The notes beneath the pieces were generated by a model, which saw only the letters and a program-made list of their open reading frames with translations, was not told the origin of the DNA and searched no databases. Shown here one piece after another: positions 1 to 5,290 of a stretch of 5,290 nucleotides of DNA. The stretch comes from Planctomycetes bacterium SM23_32 (GTDB lineage: Bacteria > Planctomycetota > Brocadiia > SM23-32): contig LJUE01000192.1 of the NCBI GenBank assembly GCA_001303885.1, positions 1 through 5,290 of the forward strand. The letters run 5' to 3'. The position numbers and the translations under genes were made by a program. The stretch's first letter is position 1. Each line of letters opens with the position of its first letter.

Positions 1-371
1 GCATCGAGCATGAGTTCGATGTTCTCCCGCGGCCCCGACGAACCCACGGCCAGCCGGAACCCCTCGGCGTCGAGTGCCTCGATCAGCCGTACGACCCCCG
101 GCAGCGGCTCCAGCTCCCGGCGCAGGATGTCGCGGAAGGCAGCCTCCTTCAGGCGGTCAATCTGCTTCAGTTCGTCGTCCGGCACGTCGCGGTGGAACAG
201 GTCGGGGATGATCTGGTGGTTGGGGCGGCCGAAGGTGCGCTCGAAATCCTCCCAGGAGACCTCGGCGCCCCACTGGCGCGCCGCCACCTGCCAGCTCTCG
301 TAATGGGCCCGGGCAGTGTCCGCCAGGACGCCGTCCATGTCGAAGATGACGCCGCAGTCCTCGTAGCTCAC
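1..371 (-). CDS. HAD-superfamily hydrolase, beta-phosphoglucomutase-like (partial, C-terminus off left edge)
   Basis: This is the N-terminal 123 residues of a HAD subfamily I phosphatase/phosphomutase, probably cytosolic and acting on a small phosphorylated sugar or similar metabolite. Motif I is clear (FDMDGVLADTA, residues 10-20): D11 would be the nucleophile, D13 the acid/base and T19 the conserved threonine. H23 and W26 follow with the spacing seen in beta-phosphoglucomutase. Residues about 21-90 form a helical cap with the phrase FGRPNHQIIPDLF (47-59), common in this family. LPGV at 90-93 leads back to the core, and GSSGP (110-114) is motif II with its serine. Motifs III and IV lie beyond the left edge; the family is usually about 215-230 aa, so about 100 residues are missing. 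There are two tandem GTG codons (372-374 and 369-371). I chose the second because GGAG sits 7 bases ahead of it but only 4 ahead of the first. It lies 34 bases after the secDF stop, suggesting co-transcription. The exact substrate cannot be named; a phosphatase is as likely as a mutase. Confidence 0.88.
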   Translation of the reverse strand, partial: MSYEDCGVIFDMDGVLADTARAHYESWQVAARQWGAEVSWEDFERTFGRPNHQIIPDLFHRDVPDDELKQIDRLKEAAFRDILRRELEPLPGVVRLIEALDAEGFRLAVGSSGPRENIELMLD

Positions 372-378
372 CACGCTG

Positions 379-382
379 CTCC
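379..382 (-). promoter_or_regulatory. Ribosome binding site of the HAD gene
   Basis: GGAG on the minus strand lies in the short gap after the secDF stop codon. It is 4 bases from the first GTG and 7 bases from the second, which favours the second GTG (369-371) as start. No terminator-like hairpin with a T run is visible in the gap (375-405), consistent with read-through from secDF. Confidence 0.55.
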
Positions 383-405
383 AGGGATGCGGGGAGCCGG
401 CAGGC

Positions 406-3400
406 CTAACGGGCACCGACAAGGAGCCGGAACAGCTTGAACGGGGCTATGACGGGCAGGAAGATCACCCTGAGGACGGCCCGCACGCCGCGGCCGAGTT
501 CCGTCCAGTCAAGCAGCAGGGGGCTGGCGATGAACATGCTCGAATAGGTCCCGACGACCACGCCCACGGTGAGGGTCAGGGCGAGCCCCTGCAGCACCGG
601 CCCGCCCATCAGGTAGAGCACAACCACGACCGCCAGGGTGGTCACCGAGGTCAGGACCGTGCGGCTCAGGGTCTGGTTGATGCTCATGTTGATCAGGTCG
701 GGGCTGACCCGCCTGCGGCCGAGCGTCGCCATGTTCTCGCGGATGCGGTCGAAGACCACGATGGTGTCATTAAGGCTGTAGCCGAGGATCGTGAGGAACG
801 CCGCGACAGTCGTCAGGTTGATCTTCACGTCCCCGAACACGCCGGCCCAGTCCGCCAGCGCGATCAACCCGGCGGTGATGAGGAGGTCGTGCACCAGCGC
901 TATCACGGCCGCCACGCCGAAACGGAACGCGTGGAAGCGCATGGCCACGTAGAGCACGATGATGACCGAGGCAAAAACGACAGCCAGCAGCGCCCGGCCT
1001 TGCATCTCCTCGGCCACCTCCTTGCCGATGCGCACGATGCGCTGCACGGGGCGCGACTCGCTGAAGGAGGCGACGATGCGTTCCTGAATCTGGTCCGCCT
1101 TGTCGGCCGGCAAGGACAGCGTGAGCTGCGAGACGAGCGTGTCCGGGTCGTAGTCCTCCAGACCCACCACGATCTCCTCGGCGTAGAGGCCGATGCCCGA
1201 AGCGCCCAGGTAGTGCTTGACGTCGGCGAACGACATCGGCTCGCCCAGCGTCATGCGCACGAGCTTCCGGCCGGCGTCCTCCGCCCCTTCCAGAGGCTCC
1301 AGCTCGATCGTGCCGCCCGGGCGCGCCAGATGGCCGAACAGCTCCTGCATCTTCTGGCGCACCGGCTCGTAGCTGAAGTTCAGGCGGTAGGCCGAGCAGG
1401 GCTTGTCCAGCAGCACCACGTAGACGTCGGCCATGCCCTCGCGCTCGAAGATGGCGCGGATGTCCTGCTCGGAGAACTCCTTGGTCAGGCTGGCGGTCAC
1501 GACCAGGTCGTCAATGTGCAGCTCAGGGACGCCCTGAAGCTGAGTGCCGGCGGGAAGCTCTTTCTGGAGCCGCTCCAGCACACCGCGGTCGGCCGTGAGC
1601 ACGAAATCCGTCCCGGCCGTCCCGGCCGCCGTCACCTCGACCTCGGGGAACTGCCGGCGCTCCAGCTCGACGGCCAGCAGCTCGGGCTGGAGCGGCCGGT
1701 CCAGCCTGAAGTCCAGGCGCGCCGGCTCACCGGCCGGCCCCGCCTCCTTCAGGGCACACTCCAGGATGTCATAGTCGCTGCGCTCCAGCCCGGCCCACGA
1801 GAGCGCCTCGAGCATCCTGCTCCACAGCTCGCGGCGGTCCAGCAGGGGCGGCACTTCGCGCGGTCGCACGGCTACCTGCCGCGCGCGCTCCTTCTCGTCG
1901 GGCACGATCGTGCCGAGTCTCGGCAGGTCGTAGAGATCCTGTCCCTCGACCAGGGCCCTGCGGAGGGCCGTCTCCGTGACGGGGTCGGCGAGCTTCAGCT
2001 CCAGGGCCTGCTCGTCGTCGGCAACCTTCAACACGTCGCCCCTGGCCAACAGGCCGGCGGCGGTCAGCTTGCTCCGGAGGGCCTGCGCGACGGCCTCGGC
2101 GTCTATCCCCGTGCCTTTTATGCGCACGCCGAAGTCGGTGAGCCCCTCGGCGGTCGCCCCGGGGCTCTGTATGCCCTGGACCTCGGCGTCGGGGAAGCCG
2201 CCCTGCTCCAGCAGCGCGCGGACCTGGCCGACGGGGGTCGGCTTCGCCAGCGAGAGGTGCACCAGCGAGCCACCCGTGAAGTCAATGTCGTAGAGGTCGG
2301 CCCCCCGCATGAAGAACGCCGCCACGCCCACCCCGACCATAAGCACCGAGGCCAAATAGGCCGGCTTGCGGATGGCGACGAAGCCGATGTCGGGTCGGCC
2401 GAACAGCGAGAACATCTTGAACTCCTGCATCCACTCCCTGTCTATGAACGTCTCGAAGACAAGCCGCGTCACCGTCAGGGCGGTGAACATGCTGAGCAGG
2501 ATGCCGAACGAGAGCGTCACGGCGAAGCCCTTCACGGGCCCGGTGCCGATCAGGTAGAGGATGACGGCGGTCAGCAGCGTGGTGACGTTGGCGTCAACGA
2601 TGGTCGTGAAGGCGCGGTCGTAGCCGTTACGCAGGGCGACGCGTATGCCTTTGCCGGCGGCGGACTCCTCCCGAATGCGCTCGAAGATCAGCACGTTGGC
2701 GTCCACCGCCATGCCGACCGTCAGCAGTATGCCCGCCATGCCGGGCAGCGTGAGCGCGGCGCCCAGTATGCAGAGCACGCCGACGAGCAGGATCAGGTTC
2801 ATGATCAGCGCGCCGTCGGCCACCAGTCCGCAGCCCATGTAGTAGACGCCGATGCCGACCAGCACCAGGAAGCCGGCCACGGCGAGGGCGCGCAGGCCCT
2901 TGCGGATCGAGTCGCGCCCGAGCTGGGGGCCGACGGTGCTCTCCTGGAGCAGCTCGATGTCCATCGGCAGGCTGCCCGCGCGGAGCACGTTCACCATGTC
3001 GTTGACCTGCTGCTGCGTGAAGCTCCCCGAGATCTCGCCGGGGCCCAGGATGCGCGTCCTGATGGTGGGAGCGCTCTTCAGCACGCCGTCCAGGATGATG
3101 GCCAGCGCCCAGCCCCGGTTGGCCTCGGTGATCTGGGCGAATCGTCCCGCGCCGACGGCGTTGAACCGGAAGCCCACGGCCGGCCGGCCGTACTCGTCAA
3201 TGGTAGGGCGCAGACTTGAGGGGTCGAGGTACTTGCCCGTTATCTCCGCCTCGCCGCGCTTGACCAGGTAGAAGGGCCTCTCGGGCTTGCCTTCGAGGTG
3301 CATCCGCGTGAAGCCTTCGGGGATGCGCCCCTTCTCGGCCTCCTCGTAGTAGCGGACGAACTTGGCCTCTTCGGCTTGGCCGGCCACGGGCCGGGGCACG

Positions 3401-3972
3401 GCGACCTTGAACTCCAGCTTGCCCATCTTCTCCAGCCGCGTCTTGAGCTGCTCCACCTCCGAAGCTGTGGCCTGGGGCACCTGGATGAGGATGCGATCGC
3501 TCTCGAGCGGCTGGATGCGGTATTCCTTGACGTTGCTCGGGTCAATGCGCTTCTTCAGGATGTCAATCGTAGCGGCCGCCTGGCCGCTGATCTCCTGCCC
3601 CTTCTCGGGTCTCAGGCGATAGAGCAGCTCCGTGCCCCCTGCCAGGTCCAGGCCCAGCTTCACGCGGCTCTGCACCACCGTCGTCACCTCTTCCACGACG
3701 GTGCCGTCGTCTCTGCGCTCCACAAGGCGGCTCACGTCATCGCGGTTGCCGAGCGCAAGCGGCAGGAAACGCTTCCACGTCACGGTCTCGGACACGACGT
3801 AGTGCTGGCCCAGCTCAACGTTGTGCTCCTGGGCCTCCGCGGCGGTCCGCGCCACCTTCTTGGTGACGGTCTTCTTCTGAAGGGGGACGTCAACCGGCGG
3901 ATAGCTCGCGTAGAGGGCAAGCAGCAGCGGAACAACCACCAGCATCGCCCACTTGGTCGCGCGACCCGACAT
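406..3972 (-). CDS. secDF: Protein translocase SecD-SecF fusion with enlarged SecF periplasmic domain
   Basis: This inner-membrane accessory subunit of the Sec translocon uses the proton gradient to pull exported proteins to the outer side. SecD half: membrane helix 1 at residues about 8-24; P1 periplasmic domain about 25-355, with LGLDLAGGTEL (106-116), the KKRID region (140-144), and LRAGSLP followed by TVGPQLG (330-352); helices 2-6 at about 359-505, including TVGMAVDANVLIFERIREE (418-436), where D424 matches the proton-coupling Asp of the family. SecF half: helix 7 about 538-555, YDIDFTGGS (561-569), a very long periplasmic loop (about 556-990), then helices 8-12 (about 992-1150) with GYSLNDTIVVFDRIREN (1064-1080, D1069) and NQTLSRT (1099-1105, R1104 probably the essential Arg). 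Twelve helices is canonical, but 1188 aa is far above the roughly 740 aa of Bacillus SecDF. All the excess over SecD plus SecF lies in the SecF loop. The ATG at 3972 sits directly before helix 1; its Shine-Dalgarno is weak (GAGAGAG about 10 bases upstream). No yajC precedes it, because the upstream neighbour is the divergent aroDE. Confidence 0.96.
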   Translation of the reverse strand: MSGRATKWAMLVVVPLLLALYASYPPVDVPLQKKTVTKKVARTAAEAQEHNVELGQHYVVSETVTWKRFLPLALGNRDDVSRLVERRDDGTVVEEVTTVVQSRVKLGLDLAGGTELLYRLRPEKGQEISGQAAATIDILKKRIDPSNVKEYRIQPLESDRILIQVPQATASEVEQLKTRLEKMGKLEFKVAVPRPVAGQAEEAKFVRYYEEAEKGRIPEGFTRMHLEGKPERPFYLVKRGEAEITGKYLDPSSLRPTIDEYGRPAVGFRFNAVGAGRFAQITEANRGWALAIILDGVLKSAPTIRTRILGPGEISGSFTQQQVNDMVNVLRAGSLPMDIELLQESTVGPQLGRDSIRKGLRALAVAGFLVLVGIGVYYMGCGLVADGALIMNLILLVGVLCILGAALTLPGMAGILLTVGMAVDANVLIFERIREESAAGKGIRVALRNGYDRAFTTIVDANVTTLLTAVILYLIGTGPVKGFAVTLSFGILLSMFTALTVTRLVFETFIDREWMQEFKMFSLFGRPDIGFVAIRKPAYLASVLMVGVGVAAFFMRGADLYDIDFTGGSLVHLSLAKPTPVGQVRALLEQGGFPDAEVQGIQSPGATAEGLTDFGVRIKGTGIDAEAVAQALRSKLTAAGLLARGDVLKVADDEQALELKLADPVTETALRRALVEGQDLYDLPRLGTIVPDEKERARQVAVRPREVPPLLDRRELWSRMLEALSWAGLERSDYDILECALKEAGPAGEPARLDFRLDRPLQPELLAVELERRQFPEVEVTAAGTAGTDFVLTADRGVLERLQKELPAGTQLQGVPELHIDDLVVTASLTKEFSEQDIRAIFEREGMADVYVVLLDKPCSAYRLNFSYEPVRQKMQELFGHLARPGGTIELEPLEGAEDAGRKLVRMTLGEPMSFADVKHYLGASGIGLYAEEIVVGLEDYDPDTLVSQLTLSLPADKADQIQERIVASFSESRPVQRIVRIGKEVAEEMQGRALLAVVFASVIIVLYVAMRFHAFRFGVAAVIALVHDLLITAGLIALADWAGVFGDVKINLTTVAAFLTILGYSLNDTIVVFDRIRENMATLGRRRVSPDLINMSINQTLSRTVLTSVTTLAVVVVLYLMGGPVLQGLALTLTVGVVVGTYSSMFIASPLLLDWTELGRGVRAVLRVIFLPVIAPFKLFRLLVGAR
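1063..2277 (-). repeat. About five diverged beta-alpha-beta-beta-alpha modules in the SecF periplasmic loop
   Basis: By eye, the loop between SecF helices 1 and 2 falls into similar blocks at SecDF residues about 566-645, 653-729, 749-809, 822-883 and 902-970. Each block starts with a strand of alternating hydrophobic residues (VHLSLAKP, LELKLADP, LDFRLDRP, VVTASLTKE, VRMTLGEP). An amphipathic helix follows (VRALLEQGG, LRRALVEG, LAVELERRQ, IRAIFEREG, VKHYLGASG), then a strand ending in V (AEVQ, DLPRL, VEVT, VYVV, EEIVV), another strand, and a second helix. Canonical SecF has one such unit (the P4 domain, about 100 aa). The first block keeps the usual entry after IDFTGG, and the last is followed by RIVRIGKEVAEEM (978-990), the usual lead-in to SecF helix 2. 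The middle blocks therefore look inserted. Identity between blocks is low; the second block is the weakest match. This is a reading of patterns, not an alignment score. Confidence 0.5.
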
Positions 3973-4033
3973 AGCTCAGTCACTCTCTCGACGGGGGTAG
4001 AGGCGACGGCGCCCGGTAGGAGCCGAACGGCCC

Positions 4034-4063
4034 GGACGGCCTCTAGTTCGCCGTCCTGAGGCC
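4034..4063 (-). promoter_or_regulatory. Two overlapping, mutually exclusive hairpins in the secDF leader
   Basis: Stem A pairs GGACGGC (4034-4040) with GCCGTCC (4050-4056): seven perfect pairs around a 9-base loop. Stem B pairs GGCCTC (4038-4043) with GAGGCC (4058-4063): six perfect pairs around a 14-base loop. They share bases 4038-4040, so only one can form at a time. If the secDF promoter proposed at 4077-4105 is real, both lie in the first part of its roughly 98-base untranslated leader. Neither is followed by a T run, so a simple intrinsic terminator is unlikely. In DNA this GC-rich, short inverted repeats also occur by chance. Confidence 0.35.
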
Positions 4064-4076
4064 GGAGAAGCCCCCA

Positions 4077-4105
4077 ATGATACCACTTCAGGGCCACCAA
4101 CACAA
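4077..4105 (-). promoter_or_regulatory. Candidate sigma70-type promoter for secDF
   Basis: On the minus strand, TTGTGT (4105-4100) is followed by a 17-base spacer and TATCAT (4082-4077). The bases just ahead of the -10 box read TGG, giving an extended -10 (TGnTATCAT). Predicted transcription would start near 4070, leaving about 98 bases before the secDF ATG. The -35 match is only partial (TTG of TTGACA), but spacing is ideal and the AT-rich box stands out in GC-rich surroundings. Confidence 0.5.
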
Positions 4106-4125
4106 GCGCGGCAGGGCCGCCGCAA

Positions 4126-4154
4126 GTGACGGAGACGGCGCTCTACGGTATAAT
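4126..4154 (+). promoter_or_regulatory. Sigma70-type promoter for aroDE
   Basis: The -10 box TATAAT (4149-4154) is a perfect consensus. Exactly 17 bases upstream is GTGACG (4126-4131), which keeps the TGAC core of TTGACA. The predicted start is near 4161, giving a leader of about 33 bases to the GTG at 4194. The match in such GC-rich DNA and the short distance to the gene make this the strongest regulatory call in the window. Confidence 0.75.
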
Positions 4155-4182
4155 CAGCCCGCCGGCAGAAGCCCCCTGCCCC

Positions 4183-4187
4183 GGAGG
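4183..4187 (+). promoter_or_regulatory. Ribosome binding site of aroDE
   Basis: GGAGG lies 6 bases ahead of the GTG at 4194-4196. It fixes this GTG as the start: no ATG lies near this point in the frame, and the type I dehydroquinase fold begins right after it (KLCVPLT as first strand). Confidence 0.8.
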
Positions 4188-4193
4188 CACCCC

Positions 4194-5290
4194 GTGACAA
4201 AGCTCTGCGTCCCCCTCACCCAGAAGGACACGGACTCGGCGCTGGCCGTCATGCACTCCCTGCCGCCCGAGGTAGAGCTGGTCGAGGTGCGCCTTGACCT
4301 GATGGAGAAGGCCGACCTGGAACGGCTCGTGGCGGCCAGGGACCGCCCTGTCATCGTCACCAACCGCCCGCGCCGCGAGGGCGGCGGCTATGGAGGCCCC
4401 GAGTCCGTCCGGCTTGCCACGCTTCGCCTGGCGGCCGAGCTCGGCGCCGACTTCGTGGACGTGGAGTCGGACGCCGTGGCCGACCTCGGGCCGCTGCCTG
4501 CCGGCGTGCGCAGGATCGTGTCGTACCACAACTTCCAGCGGACCCCGCCCGACCTGGAGGCCACGCTGCGCCGCATCCTGGAGCTGGAGCCTGACGTGGC
4601 CAAGGTGGCCGTGACGGCCGCCGACGCGGCCGATGTGGGGCCCGTGCTGGACCTGCTGGCGCGCTACGCCGCCGACAACGCGTTGATAGCCCTGAGCATG
4701 GGCGAGCAGGGGCTGTCCAGCCGCGTGCTGGCCGGCAAGTTCGACGCGTTTCTGACCTTCGCCGGCAGCGCGGCCGGCAGCGAGTCGGCGCCCGGCCAAC
4801 TGCCCGTCGAGCAGATGCTGGGGATGTATCGCTTCCCGCAGATCAACGCCGACACGGCCGTCTACGGCGTCGCAGCCAATCCCGTCGCCCACAGCATGAG
4901 CCCCGCGATTCACAACGCCGCGTTCGCCGCCTGCGACGTGGACGCCGTCTACCTGCCCTTCAAGGTAACGGACCTCGAGGCGTTCGTCGAGGCGTTCGAG
5001 CCCCACGACCTGAAGGGTCTCAGCGTGACCATTCCGCACAAGGAGGCGATGTTGGGCCTGGTTGACGAGGCCGACGAGCTGGCCCGCGAGATAGGCGCCG
5101 TGAACACCGTGGCATGGCGCGACGGCCGCCGGCTGGGGCGGAACACGGACGTGGCCGCGGCCGTGTCCGCCATCGAGGAGGCCGTGCGCCGGGCCGGCCT
5201 GGGGGCGCTCGCCGACCGCAGCGTGCTGCTGGTGGGAGCGGGCGGCGCGGCGCGGGCCATCGCCTACGGGCTGCGCCGCAAGGCGGCGCG
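4194..5290 (+). CDS. aroDE: Bifunctional 3-dehydroquinate dehydratase (type I) / shikimate dehydrogenase (partial, C-terminus off right edge)
   Basis: This cytosolic enzyme of the shikimate pathway dehydrates 3-dehydroquinate to 3-dehydroshikimate, which the second domain reduces to shikimate with NADPH. The window holds 365 codons. Domain 1 (about 1-212) is a type I dehydroquinase with its site intact: E31, R33 and D35 in VEVRLD; R58 and E62 in TNRPRREGG; catalytic H112 in SYHNF; Schiff-base K137 in AKVAV; R177 in GLSSR; and S198/Q202 in SAPGQ. Domain 2 (from about 220) is shikimate dehydrogenase: S234 and S236 in NPVAHSMSPAIHN, catalytic K283 in LSVTIPHK, N304 in GAVNT, D319 in RNTD, and the nucleotide-binding GAGGAARA (348-355), which reads as the NADP type. 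Separate AroD and AroE are the rule in most bacteria; this order of fusion is known from plants and chlamydiae. About 130 residues should lie beyond the edge. GTG start, strong RBS and own promoter; transcribed away from secDF. Confidence 0.94.
   Translation, partial: MTKLCVPLTQKDTDSALAVMHSLPPEVELVEVRLDLMEKADLERLVAARDRPVIVTNRPRREGGGYGGPESVRLATLRLAAELGADFVDVESDAVADLGPLPAGVRRIVSYHNFQRTPPDLEATLRRILELEPDVAKVAVTAADAADVGPVLDLLARYAADNALIALSMGEQGLSSRVLAGKFDAFLTFAGSAAGSESAPGQLPVEQMLGMYRFPQINADTAVYGVAANPVAHSMSPAIHNAAFAACDVDAVYLPFKVTDLEAFVEAFEPHDLKGLSVTIPHKEAMLGLVDEADELAREIGAVNTVAWRDGRRLGRNTDVAAAVSAIEEAVRRAGLGALADRSVLLVGAGGAARAIAYGLRRKAA

Larger units (their letters stand above)
3973..4193. other. Divergent secDF / aroDE intergenic region
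   Basis: This stretch of 221 bases separates the start codons of two divergent genes. It holds candidate promoters for both directions, with 20 bases between their -35 boxes, and two overlapping inverted repeats on the secDF side. I see no tRNA, no ATG-started leader peptide in the minus-strand leader, and no recognisable riboswitch. Open frames crossing it on the minus strand continue into the antisense of aroDE or the wrong frame of secDF and are not credible genes. Confidence 0.8.

Noticed and set aside
10..440. Two plus-strand open frames (10-303 and 192-440) over the left end
   Set aside because: The minus strand here encodes a HAD protein with motif I, cap and motif II. The plus frames are Ser/Arg- or Ala/Gly-rich and featureless.
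1048..2253. The long SecF loop as an assembly chimera or frameshift
   Set aside because: The frame is continuous from residue 1 to 1188, base composition does not change, and conserved SecF motifs occur in the right order on both sides.
889..3219. A 776-codon open frame antisense to secDF
   Set aside because: It is fully opposite a gene with unmistakable SecD/SecF motifs. Its translation is rich in His, Arg, Gln, Ala and Gly, has no domain or membrane pattern, and is what the complement of GC-rich codons yields.
4034..4056. Intrinsic terminator at the GGACGGC/GCCGTCC hairpin
   Set aside because: No T-rich tract follows on either strand, and it sits in the leader between a candidate promoter and its gene.
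3298..4059. Plus-strand 253-codon frame over the secDF start and intergenic region
   Set aside because: It is antisense to the SecD N-terminus, has no RBS or domain, and its end runs through the proposed secDF leader.
3973..4070. An arrest-peptide gene in the secDF leader, as in Vibrio VemP
   Set aside because: There is no ATG in the minus-strand leader. The only GTG near the end (GTGACTGAG) overlaps the secDF start out of frame and runs on into a shadow frame, and no upstream RBS supports a leader peptide.
4143..5039. A 298-codon minus-strand open frame opposite aroDE
   Set aside because: The plus strand encodes intact dehydroquinase and shikimate dehydrogenase active sites with promoter and RBS. 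The antisense product is low-complexity (His, Gly, Val, Arg) and has no recognisable domain.

Overview
The window is GC-rich bacterial chromosomal DNA. It is packed with housekeeping-type genes and shows no mobile element, tRNA/rRNA gene or CRISPR array. Three protein genes are supported. Two are on the minus strand: secDF, and a HAD hydrolase cut by the left edge. One is on the plus strand: a fused aroD-aroE gene cut by the right edge. Three traits together suggest an uncultured or poorly studied member of the Planctomycetota or a neighbouring phylum: the single-chain SecD-SecF with a greatly enlarged SecF periplasmic domain, the plant/chlamydia-like fused 3-dehydroquinate dehydratase-shikimate dehydrogenase, and the high GC. 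This placement is inferred from gene architecture, not from a marker gene.

Layout from left to right. Positions 1-371 (minus) encode the N-terminal 123 residues of a beta-phosphoglucomutase-like HAD phosphatase. A 34-base gap separates it from secDF (406-3972, minus, 1188 aa), and the two probably share a transcript with secDF first. Positions 3973-4193 are a 221-base divergent intergenic region. It holds a plausible minus-strand promoter for secDF, two overlapping and mutually exclusive inverted repeats in the secDF leader, and a strong sigma70-like plus-strand promoter for the aroDE gene. The aroDE gene (from GTG at 4194, plus) carries a complete type I dehydroquinase domain and most of a shikimate dehydrogenase domain before the window ends.

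The genes do not form one pathway. SecDF is the proton-driven accessory motor of Sec protein export. AroDE performs two consecutive steps of the shikimate route to aromatic amino acids. The HAD enzyme probably acts on a small phosphorylated metabolite. The most notable feature is inside secDF. The periplasmic loop between the first and second SecF membrane helices is about 435 residues instead of roughly 100, and it appears to be built from about five diverged copies of the beta-alpha-beta-beta-alpha unit that SecF normally carries once. Many long open frames lie antisense to secDF and aroDE, but they look like high-GC shadows.
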